Assembly: GCA_003402375.1 (NCBI GenBank)
Contig: QFXJ01000017.1
Coordinates: 1-64,000, forward strand
Direction: 5' to 3'
From: Candidatus Nitrotoga sp. CP45
GTDB lineage: Bacteria; Pseudomonadota; Gammaproteobacteria; Burkholderiales; Gallionellaceae
DNA: 64,000 nucleotides
The stretch's first letter is position 1; every line of letters starts with the position of its first letter. Shown in pieces: positions 28,923-37,571 of the stretch. Under the pieces are notes generated by a model that worked only from the letters and a program-made list of their open reading frames with translations, was not told where the DNA came from and ran no database searches. Both the position numbers and the translations under genes were made by a program.

Positions 28923-30245
28923 ATGCGCTCAGTCTTCGTTCATTTACATCGCTGGCTCGGCCTGACTATTGCTGGTTTTTTATTCATTTCCGGCATTACT
29001 GGCGCAATCATCTCCTGGGATCATGAACTTGACGAGTTACTTAATCCACACCTCACCGAGGTGCAAAGTCGGGGGCAGGCTATCCCTTCACTGGAAATAG
29101 CCAAACGCATTGAGGCCGCCAACCCTCATGCTTGGGTTACTTTCATTCCTTTATTAACACAACATGGTGAATCAGCAACCTTTGGTATTTCCCCCCGCAT
29201 AAACCCTGACACCGGACGAGCATATGAACTTGGGTACAACCAGGTATTTGTAGATCCGATCACAGGGTTGGAATTGGGGAAACGCGAGTGGGGAGCAGTG
29301 TCGTTATCACGCGAAAATCTGATATCTTTTCTGTACAAATTGCATTACAGCCTGCATATCCCGGAAATGTGGGGCATAGACAGCTGGGGCATTTGGCTGT
29401 TGGGAATTATCGCTATGATTTGGGTGCTGGATTGTTTCTTTGGGTTTTACCTAACATTGCCATTGCGGCGGCGTCAGCGCTTATCCGACAATAATGCGCT
29501 ACACAATGAAGCCATTCCCAACGCTTATTTACAACCGAAGTTATCAACGCAGAGAACAGAACCCACCTGGTGGGAAAGATGGCTACCTGCATGGCAAGTG
29601 CGCTGGAAAAACGGAATATATAAGCGCAATTTCGATCTGCATCGTGCAACGAGTTTATGGACTTGGGCGGTGCTATTTATCATGGCCTTTACCGCTTTCT
29701 CACTAAACCTGAATCGTGAAGTGTTTTTCCCCGTCATGTCGCTCGTATCGAATGTAACCCCCACCCCCTTCGATCTACGGGTACCTAGAGATAAGCATAA
29801 CCCGATTATTCCCAAGGTTAATTACGAATCAATAATTGGCAAAGCTCACGCAGAGTCCGCGCGTAGAGGCTGGAAAGAACCGGCCGGAAGCATATTCTAC
29901 GCAGAAGATTATGGCATCTATGGGGTAGCTTTCTTCCATCCGGGTGATGACCACGGGGCAGCGGGGGTTGGTCCGGCAAATCTTTACTTTGATGCTGAAG
30001 ATGGACGTTATTTAGGTGATAGAAAACCTTGGGAAGGTTCAGTGGCAGATATCTTTATGCAGATGCAATTTCCACTGCATTCGGGTCGCATTCTTGGACT
30101 ACCAGGACGCATCCTTATTTCCATTATGGGATTAGTCGTAGCTATGCTCTCCGTAACGGGAGTTTATATATGGTTGAAAAAACGCCACGGTCGTGCGGTT
30201 CTGACCGAACGCACACGTCAAATACCTAATACTGCGGTCACGTAA
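28923..30245 (+). CDS. PepSY-associated membrane protein (siderophore-iron reductase type)
   Basis: The 440-residue inner-membrane protein has PepSY-TM architecture: a first helix at about 10-35 starting with VHLHRWLGLTIAGFLFISGITGAI, a periplasmic PepSY part, helices near 145-180 (LHYSLHIP... WLLGIIAMIWVLDCFFGFYLTLP), near 245-265, and a final helix at about 390-415 ending in VYIWLKKR. Conserved His residues (HLHRW, KLHYSLH, FDLHRATSLW, FPLHSGR) are the expected haem ligands of this family. Such proteins sit beside TonB siderophore receptors and are thought to reduce ferric siderophores. It probably belongs to the fec island. Confidence 0.88.
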   Translation: MRSVFVHLHRWLGLTIAGFLFISGITGAIISWDHELDELLNPHLTEVQSRGQAIPSLEIAKRIEAANPHAWVTFIPLLTQHGESATFGISPRINPDTGRAYELGYNQVFVDPITGLELGKREWGAVSLSRENLISFLYKLHYSLHIPEMWGIDSWGIWLLGIIAMIWVLDCFFGFYLTLPLRRRQRLSDNNALHNEAIPNAYLQPKLSTQRTEPTWWERWLPAWQVRWKNGIYKRNFDLHRATSLWTWAVLFIMAFTAFSLNLNREVFFPVMSLVSNVTPTPFDLRVPRDKHNPIIPKVNYESIIGKAHAESARRGWKEPAGSIFYAEDYGIYGVAFFHPGDDHGAAGVGPANLYFDAEDGRYLGDRKPWEGSVADIFMQMQFPLHSGRILGLPGRILISIMGLVVAMLSVTGVYIWLKKRHGRAVLTERTRQIPNTAVT

Positions 30246-30462
30246 TAATTATTTCAGCCTTACAAAAACCCATGAACGAGCAAAGACGCCCCTTCAAATC
30301 GGCAGAAACAGGTAAGGACAAACAACAGCATTTTTCACGAGCGAATCAAATGTGATTTTGCCCTCGAAGATAGATCACAGCTGTTTTTTATCACAGACCC
30401 GACATATTTCAATTAAGCAGACGGCAGCTTTATCGCAGCCTATAAATTGTTAGGCAGGCCGC

Positions 30463-32646
30463 GTGAGAAAGTATTTATTTATATCGCTGGTTCTGCGCGT
30501 CTGGATTGTTCGTACCCTGATCACCGGATTACTATTCGGTTCTCATCTAGTGTTAGCTGTCACCACCAACCCTACAGCTCCCGCTGCGATTCGTATTACA
30601 TCTATCCCTGTAATCGATGGGGTACTAGATGATCTGGTCTGGAAGCAAGCACCCCCCATAAGCGACTTCATACAGATTCAACCCACTCACGGTGCTGCCC
30701 CCACCCGTCATACTGAAATTCAGATGGTTCATGATGGCCGCATGCTGTTCGTTGCTATTCGTGCTTATGATACTGCCCCAAAAGAGATCGTCGCGCGTCA
30801 GATGCTGCGGGATGCCGATGGCATTAAATACGACGATCACGTTGCCCTTGTTTTTGATCCGGAAGGCCGCGGCCGCAACGGCTTCGTTTTTCGTGTTAAT
30901 GCTAATGGTGCACGGCTTGATAGCCTGGTTTATGACGGTGTGGAAGAACGCAGTGACTGGGATGCTATCTGGAACGCTGAAGCCCGTATCGACGACGCAG
31001 GATGGAGCGCAGAACTGTCCATTCCATTGTCGGCAGTTGGCGCTACCGATAATGACGCCCCCTGGAAGTTTAATGCTGAGCGCTGGATCGCTCGTGCTAG
31101 TGAAAAAGTACGCTTATATGGTATTTCAGCAGATAAATACCTCACATCTCTGGGCGATGCCAAAGATCTGAATGGTATTAAGCCCGATTCGGCTGGTCTC
31201 GGAGTACGCATAAAGCCATCAGTCCGGTTAAATGCCAACAATCTTGGGACCAGTGTTAAACCTGAATTTAATTTGGAACCCGGATTGGAAGTATTTTATC
31301 AAGGGCGCCGTAACCTCTCTGCCTCATTCGCTTATAACCTGAATTTTGGTGAGGCGGAGGCGGACGATCGCATTGTCAACCTTACTCGCTTTCCCCTATT
31401 CAGGCCGGAAAGACGTGAATTCTTCTTAAGAGACTCAGGCCGCTTTAGCTTTGGCGGTTTATCAGAAACAGCAATACCCTTCTTTTCTCGTCGAATTGGT
31501 ATTAATTCACAAGGCATCGTTTCGAATCTGGATTTCGGCGCAAAAGTTACCGGTACTGTGGCAGGCCTGGATTTCGGAATTCTTGGCACGCGCGTGGAAA
31601 AAGGTGAAGCAGAACGGGCAGCCCAAGTAGGAGTAATGCGGGTAACCGGTGCGTTGTCGGAAAAAACTCGAATGGGTATGATCGCAACGCAAGGCAATCC
31701 TGAAGGCACCAACGGCAGCTACCTTGTAGGTTCAGATTTTCAGTACCGCAATACCAGTCTTCCTGGTGATCGCACTCTTGATGCCTTTGCCTGGATGCAA
31801 AAATCCGGTAATCCCGGGCTGGGCACTGGTCGAGCATTTGGTGGCAGTATCAATTATCCCAATATCGGATTATCCGGCAATGCAAACTGGCAATACATTG
31901 ACGCAGGCTTTCTGCCCGCGTTAGGCTTCATAACCGAATCTGGTGTAAATCGTACTGGAGGCGAAATCGGCTGGTGGACACGCACAAAAAAGGGGGGGGA
32001 TATTATCCCGGCACTGGATTGGCAAACCCGCAATAAACTCGATGGAACGGAAAGCTCAGTGCTACTCAATCCAGAGATTTATCTTGCAAATGCGGCCGAA
32101 GATTTTATCTTTCCTGAATTTTTTATACAGAGTGATCGGCTAGCCGCACCATTTCACCTACTGCCAGGCGTTGTTATCCCGGCTGGAAACTATCGCTGGA
32201 ATTATTTCTCGCTGGAAGCTGGCTCATCGCCCTCTCGACCTTTCTCAATGACAGCCTACGCTCGGATTGGGGGTTACTATGATGGCCGACGTAATGATCA
32301 ATCTATTAACACGATTTGGAACGTCAATAAACACTGGGGACTACTTAGTGGTTTGGAGCGTAGTGACATCGGCTTACCAACAGGCAGCTTCGTTGTACAC
32401 ACTGCAAAGATACGACTAAATCATGCCGCATCGAATCGGCTTTCGGAAAGCTTAACATTTCAATGGGACAATGTATCCGAACAACTTGGAGCCATCGCTC
32501 GCGTGCATTGGATAATTGTGCCCGGACGCGAGGTATTCCTTGCTGCCAATTACTTGGCAGCAGCAAGCGGCATTGCTGATGAGCCCATGCAAATGCAATC
32601 ACAAACATCGGTGACGCTTAAATTAGTATGGAATTGGGAACGATAA
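30463..32646 (+). CDS. DUF5916/CBM9-like outer-membrane-type protein
   Basis: The 727-residue product starts at GTG with an AGGCAGG element upstream and a signal peptide (hydrophobic to about residue 32). Residues about 42-235 resemble the carbohydrate-binding module family 9 fold typical of this group (PVIDGVLDDLVWKQAPP, DDHVALVFDPEGRGRNGFVFRVNANGARLD). The rest is a predicted beta-barrel of the DUF5916 type (NLSASFAYNLNFGEAEAD, FPLFRPERREFFL). The C-terminus VTLKLVWNWER is strand-like. Function is unknown; related proteins occur near surface polysaccharide or TonB systems. It is separated from the PepSY gene by 217 bp with no gene. Confidence 0.85.
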   Translation: MRKYLFISLVLRVWIVRTLITGLLFGSHLVLAVTTNPTAPAAIRITSIPVIDGVLDDLVWKQAPPISDFIQIQPTHGAAPTRHTEIQMVHDGRMLFVAIRAYDTAPKEIVARQMLRDADGIKYDDHVALVFDPEGRGRNGFVFRVNANGARLDSLVYDGVEERSDWDAIWNAEARIDDAGWSAELSIPLSAVGATDNDAPWKFNAERWIARASEKVRLYGISADKYLTSLGDAKDLNGIKPDSAGLGVRIKPSVRLNANNLGTSVKPEFNLEPGLEVFYQGRRNLSASFAYNLNFGEAEADDRIVNLTRFPLFRPERREFFLRDSGRFSFGGLSETAIPFFSRRIGINSQGIVSNLDFGAKVTGTVAGLDFGILGTRVEKGEAERAAQVGVMRVTGALSEKTRMGMIATQGNPEGTNGSYLVGSDFQYRNTSLPGDRTLDAFAWMQKSGNPGLGTGRAFGGSINYPNIGLSGNANWQYIDAGFLPALGFITESGVNRTGGEIGWWTRTKKGGDIIPALDWQTRNKLDGTESSVLLNPEIYLANAAEDFIFPEFFIQSDRLAAPFHLLPGVVIPAGNYRWNYFSLEAGSSPSRPFSMTAYARIGGYYDGRRNDQSINTIWNVNKHWGLLSGLERSDIGLPTGSFVVHTAKIRLNHAASNRLSESLTFQWDNVSEQLGAIARVHWIIVPGREVFLAANYLAAASGIADEPMQMQSQTSVTLKLVWNWER

Positions 32647-32756
32647 CTAGTTTTTTAATTCACTGAAATAAACCTGGAACTGGGATTATCCCGGATTTTA
32701 TGTAAACGGAATTTTTGACCTCCTTAGCATCCGGTCCAAGAACACTACAAACAGTT

Positions 32757-33833
32757 CTACCGTCTTTCAGTCAACCACAACATCCCCGTCGCCAATAACA
32801 GAAATAACAAAGGTATCGCCACAGCACTCAGCACGGGCTGCCACTCATTAAGCGCACCCAAATTGGTGAATAATTTACCCACAAAGTGAAAAGTCAGTCC
32901 CAATATAATACCCAAAAATATTTTTGCGCTAATTCCGCCATCACGCCGTTGATGCGAAGCAAATGGCAAGGCCAGCAGCAGCATCACCAATATCGCGAAT
33001 GGATACACTACCTTATTCCACATAGCAATTTCATAAGACACCGTCTTCTGATGATTGTCGCGCAGGTGTTGAATATATTGATAAAGATTCAGCACCGACA
33101 TCTGTCGCGGCCCCACCAGTATCGCCCTCAAAATACCCAAGTTAAGCGCCGAGCGCCACTCCATGCTTGCTTGATGGTTTACTGTTGTGCCTTGCTTATT
33201 AAAGAGGGTTTGCGTCACGCCTTCTAGTTGCCAGCGATTTTTTTCCACATAAGCAGCGCGTTTTGCTGCTGTTATGGCGCGCAGATGGTAACTCTCATCA
33301 AATTCATAAATACTAATATTTAATAGAGTGGTATCTGGCAGCACGTTTTTTACATTTACAAAACTGCGTTCATCTTTAGCCCATATACCCGAACGAAATT
33401 CTCTCAGCGACACTTCAGCATTTTGAGCTTTAAGCCTAAGCTCCTGCGCCATACGTTCACTAATAGGAGCAATCATATCGCCACACAAATACGTCAATAA
33501 AAGAAGTGGCAAGCCTATCTTAAACAAAGCCAGTATCATTTGTCGCAATGAAACGCCAGAAGAACGGTAAACAGTCAATTCCGAATTGGCAGCCATCTGC
33601 GTCAGCGCGAAAATTGCGCCAATAAGAACTGCCACCGGAAACAACTCATAGATTCGGCCAGGCACTGTTAACAGAACAAACAACGCCGCATAGCCTAAAT
33701 GATAATTACCGCTACCTAGTGCATTCAGTTCATGTATCAGGTCAAAAAAAGAAAACAGCATCAGCAAAGCCGTAAACACCAGTGCGATGCTGGCGTATAT
33801 CTCGCGCGCCAGACAACGGGTCAGCAACTTCAT
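32757..33833 (-). CDS. lptG: LPS export ABC transporter permease LptG
   Basis: LptG pairs with LptF in the LptB2FG transporter that extracts LPS from the inner membrane. I start at the ATG at 33833 (MKLLTRCLAREIYASIAL), giving 358 residues; an upstream open frame does not resemble the family. There are six helices in the YjgP/YjgQ pattern: three N-terminal (including LLMLFSFFDLIHEL), a periplasmic jellyroll domain, and three C-terminal (about 270-358). The start overlaps the lptF stop by 4 bp (ATGA). Confidence 0.94.
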   Translation of the reverse strand: MKLLTRCLAREIYASIALVFTALLMLFSFFDLIHELNALGSGNYHLGYAALFVLLTVPGRIYELFPVAVLIGAIFALTQMAANSELTVYRSSGVSLRQMILALFKIGLPLLLLTYLCGDMIAPISERMAQELRLKAQNAEVSLREFRSGIWAKDERSFVNVKNVLPDTTLLNISIYEFDESYHLRAITAAKRAAYVEKNRWQLEGVTQTLFNKQGTTVNHQASMEWRSALNLGILRAILVGPRQMSVLNLYQYIQHLRDNHQKTVSYEIAMWNKVVYPFAILVMLLLALPFASHQRRDGGISAKIFLGIILGLTFHFVGKLFTNLGALNEWQPVLSAVAIPLLFLLLATGMLWLTERR

Positions 33834-34918
33834 CGCGCCAACCGCCGCCAAGAAAATACTGATATACGGCGATAAAACAGTAATGCCATCACTACCCACA
33901 TCAGCACATGAATACCCCAAAAACCAATGACTGGGCTAATCTTACCCTGTCCAACCAATGTATTAGTGACACTAATCAGGTTGTTATAAAGCATGTAAAT
34001 CACTATCGCCATAATAAGGTTGAGCGAACGTCCGGCGCGGGGATTAACGAAGCTCAACGGAATTGCCAGCAATGACAAGCTTAGCGCACTAAGCGGAAAA
34101 CTGAGCCGCCGCTCCAGTTCGGACATGTTCCAGCTATTAAGGTTTTGCAGTAACTGTAACGTAGGTAATGAATCGACAGGGACGGGGCGTTGCCTCGCTT
34201 CTACTGCCTTAATGCGCACTGCATAGCGCTCAAATTCAACGATCTTGAAATCAAGCTGCCCAGGCGCGCCTTCATAGCGCGTACCATTCAGTAATACCAG
34301 GAAACGATCACCATTAGGTGCAGTTTCCTGCATACCCTGCTTGGCCACCATGGTACCCATCTTGCCATGCTGCAACGATTGCACAAAAATGTTGCCAACC
34401 CGGTTTTTGCCCACATCCACGTTTTCGATAAAAAACACACGGTCAGCTTGCTTGGATTCGCGAAATGTTCCAGGCGATGCGGCAGTGACATCATCACGGC
34501 TATCCAGCCTGCGCTTTAATTCTTCCACTTGAGACATAGCCCAAGGCGACAACACCAAACTTAGCAGCGCAATCAAGCACACCACTGGCAGTGCATACCA
34601 CATCACCGGGCGTATCCAGCGTGTCAAACCAATACCGGAACTGAACCACACAACCATCTCGTTGTCACGATAGCTGCGCGTCAGTGTCAATAACACCGAC
34701 AAAAACAAACTTATGGAAAGTAGGGCTGGCAGGTAATTCAGCGCACTAAAGCCCAGCAATGCCAGCACGCCGTCCACCGCTAAAGAGCCACTAACGGATT
34801 GACCTAACAAGCGAACTAACTGAGTAAAAACAACAATACCGAGTAGAATGGCGAATACTAATAGCCCCATGCTAGCGGACTCACGCACTAGCTCACGATG
34901 AAAAATACTGCCACGCAA
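33830..34918 (-). CDS. lptF: LPS export ABC transporter permease LptF
   Basis: LptF is the second YjgP/YjgQ permease of the LPS exporter. Family similarity begins at about IFHRELVRESASMGLLVFAILL. No ATG exists there, so I place the start at the TTG at 34918 (362 residues); ATT or GTG starts nearby are possible. The frame stays open far upstream over the divergent pepA, but that part is non-homologous. Topology is three helices, a periplasmic beta-jellyroll and three helices. Divergent to pepA-holC-valS, a synteny shared with many proteobacteria. Confidence 0.9.
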   Translation of the reverse strand: MRGSIFHRELVRESASMGLLVFAILLGIVVFTQLVRLLGQSVSGSLAVDGVLALLGFSALNYLPALLSISLFLSVLLTLTRSYRDNEMVVWFSSGIGLTRWIRPVMWYALPVVCLIALLSLVLSPWAMSQVEELKRRLDSRDDVTAASPGTFRESKQADRVFFIENVDVGKNRVGNIFVQSLQHGKMGTMVAKQGMQETAPNGDRFLVLLNGTRYEGAPGQLDFKIVEFERYAVRIKAVEARQRPVPVDSLPTLQLLQNLNSWNMSELERRLSFPLSALSLSLLAIPLSFVNPRAGRSLNLIMAIVIYMLYNNLISVTNTLVGQGKISPVIGFWGIHVLMWVVMALLFYRRISVFSWRRLAR

Positions 34919-35009
34919 TAACTTAAAGCGCAACGGCTTTGACTTTTGCTTTGGAATCTGCAGATAATCCGGCACTTTGTGTAAAACAAAAATCGTTAAG
35001 GAGATACAA

Positions 35010-36509
35010 GTGGAATTTAGCATAAAACTGGGCAGCCCGGAAAAACAGCGTAGCGGTTGCGTGGTGGCGGGGGTGTTTGAGGGTGGCAATCTATCGGATG
35101 CGGCGCAAATATTAGACAATGCCGCCAAAAACACGCTCAGCGGCATCATCGCGCGCGGCGACATGGGTGGCAAGATCGCTACTACACTGCTGCTGCATGA
35201 CGTGCCTAATATTCTAAGCGAACGGGTATTACTAGTCGGGCTGGGCAAACGTGATGAGTTTGCCGCACGCCAATATCTGGACAGTATCCGTGCCACAATG
35301 CGCGCACTATTTGCCACTGGCGCCAAGGATGCCGTGCTCTATCTGGCTGACTTACCATTGGCAGGCCGTGATAGCGCTTGGTGCATCAGCCAGGCAGTGC
35401 TTGCCGCATTCGATATGGCGTATCGATTTGACCACCTCAAAAGTAAGGCCGACAAAAATAAAAAAGCAGCATGCAAAATTCGGTTTGGCTTGATGTCCGG
35501 CAAATCAACCGCTAAACAAGATGCGGCTCTCACGCAGGCCACAGCAATCGGACAAGGCATGAAGCTGACAAAGGACTTGGGCAATCTGCCGGGTAATATA
35601 TGCACCCCGAGCTATCTGGCGCAACAAGCAGTGGCTTTAGCCAAGGCGCACAAATCAATCAAAGTTACCGTACTGGAAGAAAAAGACATGCAAAAGCTTG
35701 GCATGGGTTCGCTACTGTCGGTAACCCGAGGTACAGACGAACCCGCCAAGCTGATTACTTTAGAATATCGCGGTGCCGATAAGAAACAAAAGCCCATCGT
35801 ACTGGTCGGCAAAGGCGTTACTTTTGACACTGGCGGCATCTCGCTCAAGCCGGGTGCCGAGATGGATGAAATGAAATACGACATGTGCGGCGCAGCCAGC
35901 GTGCTCGGTACACTACAAGCCATTGCTGAAATTGGGCTCAAGCTAAATGTAGTCGGCATTATTCCCACCTGTGAAAACATGCCTAGCGGTTCCGCCACCA
36001 AACCGGGCGACATCGTCACCAGCATGTCCGGGCAGACCATCGAGATCCTAAATACTGATGCGGAAGGCCGTCTTATCCTATGCGATGCACTTACTTATGC
36101 GGCCAAGTTTGAGCCAACCACAGTCATTGACATAGCCACCCTTACCGGTGCCTGCGTCATCGCATTAGGCCATGTTGCCAGCGGGCTTTATAGTAATCAG
36201 GATATCCTGGCACAGGAACTGCTGGCAGCAGGCGAACAAACCTATGACCGTGCTTGGCACATGCCGTTGTGGGATGAGTATCAACCGCAACTGGATAGCA
36301 ACTTCGCCGATATTCAAAATATCGGTGGACGCGCAGGAGGCAGTATCACCGCCGCCTGCTTCCTGTCGCGCTTCACCAAAGACTATCGCTGGGCGCATCT
36401 GGATATCGCCGGTACCGCATGGAAATCAGGCAAGGAAAAAGGTGCCACCGGACGTCCCGTTCCGCTACTGGCAAAATATTTGATCAATTGTGTCCAAGCT
36501 GACACTTAA
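35010..36509 (+). CDS. pepA: Leucyl aminopeptidase PepA (M17)
   Basis: PepA is a hexameric dizinc aminopeptidase that can also act as a DNA-binding protein in Xer recombination in E. coli. I start at the GTG at 35010: AAGGAG lies 6 nt upstream, and the resulting N-terminus (EFSIKLGSPEKQRSGC) matches E. coli PepA. The 499-residue protein carries the metal site VGKGVTFDTGGISLKPG and the M17 signature NTDAEGRLILCDAL. The longer frame to 34977 lacks support. Confidence 0.96.
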   Translation: MEFSIKLGSPEKQRSGCVVAGVFEGGNLSDAAQILDNAAKNTLSGIIARGDMGGKIATTLLLHDVPNILSERVLLVGLGKRDEFAARQYLDSIRATMRALFATGAKDAVLYLADLPLAGRDSAWCISQAVLAAFDMAYRFDHLKSKADKNKKAACKIRFGLMSGKSTAKQDAALTQATAIGQGMKLTKDLGNLPGNICTPSYLAQQAVALAKAHKSIKVTVLEEKDMQKLGMGSLLSVTRGTDEPAKLITLEYRGADKKQKPIVLVGKGVTFDTGGISLKPGAEMDEMKYDMCGAASVLGTLQAIAEIGLKLNVVGIIPTCENMPSGSATKPGDIVTSMSGQTIEILNTDAEGRLILCDALTYAAKFEPTTVIDIATLTGACVIALGHVASGLYSNQDILAQELLAAGEQTYDRAWHMPLWDEYQPQLDSNFADIQNIGGRAGGSITAACFLSRFTKDYRWAHLDIAGTAWKSGKEKGATGRPVPLLAKYLINCVQADT

Positions 36510-36560
36510 TTAAACTCATAACGATTTGGGTCAACGTCAAGAATTCAGGTAGCAGCAAAT

Positions 36561-36592
36561 TGTAGTCCTTACCCTGAAAAACAAGGACTACA
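36561..36592. other. Perfect stem-loop between pepA and holC
   Basis: A 10-bp perfect inverted repeat (36561-36570 with 36583-36592) with a 12-nt loop lies about 50 bp after the pepA stop. No T-tract follows, so it may be an RNA-processing or attenuation structure. Confidence 0.4.
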
Positions 36593-36657
36593 TGACACCC
36601 ACCCAGTAACCATAAATAATTTCTCTGAATCATCGCTATCACTCGTAAATTCATTAA

Positions 36658-37089
36658 ATGACCAAGGTTGATTTTTATACCGGTGTGGATGACAAATTAC
36701 GCACTGCTTGCCACCTTAGCCACAAGGCTATGCAAAATGGACTGCGTGTGCTGCTGCATACCCCGGACGAAACCACTACTGAGGCGTTAGACAAACTATT
36801 GTGGCAGTATCCCGTTACGGCCTTTATGCCGCACTGCCGCAACAATGAAGCAACAGCCGCTGAGATGCCGGTTGTGGTTGATCATCAAGGTAAACATTTC
36901 CCACACAATGAAGTGTTGATCAGTCTGCATACCGTCTGTTTGCCATTCTTCAGTCGTTTCGAACGCGTACTTGAAATCGTCAGCCAAGATACAGAAGATG
37001 CGCGCTTAGGCCGTGAACGCTTCAGCTTTTATCGAGACCGCGGCTATGAAATGCGACATTTCGACCTGAGTAAACAAGCCGAATATTGA
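36658..37089 (+). CDS. holC: DNA polymerase III chi subunit HolC
   Basis: HolC (chi) links the clamp loader to SSB at the replication fork. The 143-residue protein has the family start VDFYTGVDDKLRTACHLSHKAMQNGLRVLLHT, the DEttTEALDKLLW region, and the C-terminal RDRGYEMRHFDLSK. It lies in the conserved pepA-holC-valS order. Confidence 0.93.
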   Translation: MTKVDFYTGVDDKLRTACHLSHKAMQNGLRVLLHTPDETTTEALDKLLWQYPVTAFMPHCRNNEATAAEMPVVVDHQGKHFPHNEVLISLHTVCLPFFSRFERVLEIVSQDTEDARLGRERFSFYRDRGYEMRHFDLSKQAEY

Positions 37090-37095
37090 ACATGA

Positions 37096-37178
37096 GGGTA
37101 TCTTTAAAAATCCAGACTTGAAAGCATCTCCCACACAGCAGCCCTCAAGAAATTTATTGTAAGTTTTTATAGACACCC
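37096..37178. repeat. Palindromic intergenic repeat between holC and the valS frame
   Basis: The ends are imperfect inverted repeats: 37096-37112 begins GGGTATCTTTAAAAATCC, and the reverse complement of the right end (up to 37178) begins GGGTGTCTATAAAAAC. It fills the gap between the holC stop and the ATG at 37179. It appears related to the element at 40343-40492 (shared GGGYRYCTNTAAAAA ends), suggesting a dispersed family. Confidence 0.5.
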
Positions 37179-37571
37179 ATGAGCTATCCGTCCGAACAGT
37201 TAAATAAATTAAGCAACCTTCCTGTACTTACAGACGTAATCGATGCTGACTCCCCGGAAATTCCCACCCTGACAGAAGTCGTGACTGAAGAATCTTCAGC
37301 GTTCCTAGCGGAAAATAAAGAATTTGCTACCTTATCTGATACACAATACCAGCATCTCGCAACACAAATCGCACCGCAACTGGAAACGCTGCTACGCGCA
37401 AAACTTGCACCACAGTTCGATGCGCTATGGCAGGAGGCTTGGCAACAGGCCAAATCAAATTTGCCCGAATTAATTCGGGAACATATTTCCACGCCGTCCG
37501 CACCATCTCCATCCGCTATAATCACGCCCTTTCTCACTGCACCCGACAGAATTAATTCAAATACTATCAAC
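37179..37571 (+). other. In-frame extension upstream of ValRS resembling a DUF2486-like protein
   Basis: The reading frame of valS is open 131 codons upstream, from an ATG at 37179 without a Shine-Dalgarno. The sequence is clearly coding-like: [11 protein letters not shown] and [11 protein letters not shown] near the start, a helical middle ([31 protein letters not shown]), then a Pro/Ser linker. A separate small protein with this [L/I]PxLTxV pattern commonly sits between holC and valS in betaproteobacteria. Here there is no stop before ValRS, so either it is fused to ValRS or valS starts internally at 37572. It is not part of the catalytic ValRS. Confidence 0.7.
37517..37522 (+). promoter_or_regulatory. 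valS: Possible -10 box of an internal valS promoter
   Basis: An exact TATAAT lies 50 bp before the canonical valS ATG at 37572, inside the upstream extension. No good -35 hexamer is at the right spacing, so support is weak. If used, it would give an mRNA lacking the extension, with a leader of about 40 nt. Confidence 0.25.

Noticed and set aside
30352-30378. TGTGAT...ATCACA inverted repeat as a CRP site
   Set aside because: The half-sites are about 19 bp apart, not the 6 bp of a CRP site.
33834-33920. N-terminal extension of lptG
   Set aside because: The extra 29 residues overlap the lptF end, have no family similarity, and the ATG at 33833 shows the usual LptG start.
34919-35326. N-terminal extension of lptF over pepA
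   Set aside because: The added residues are the antisense of pepA and contain no LptF similarity.
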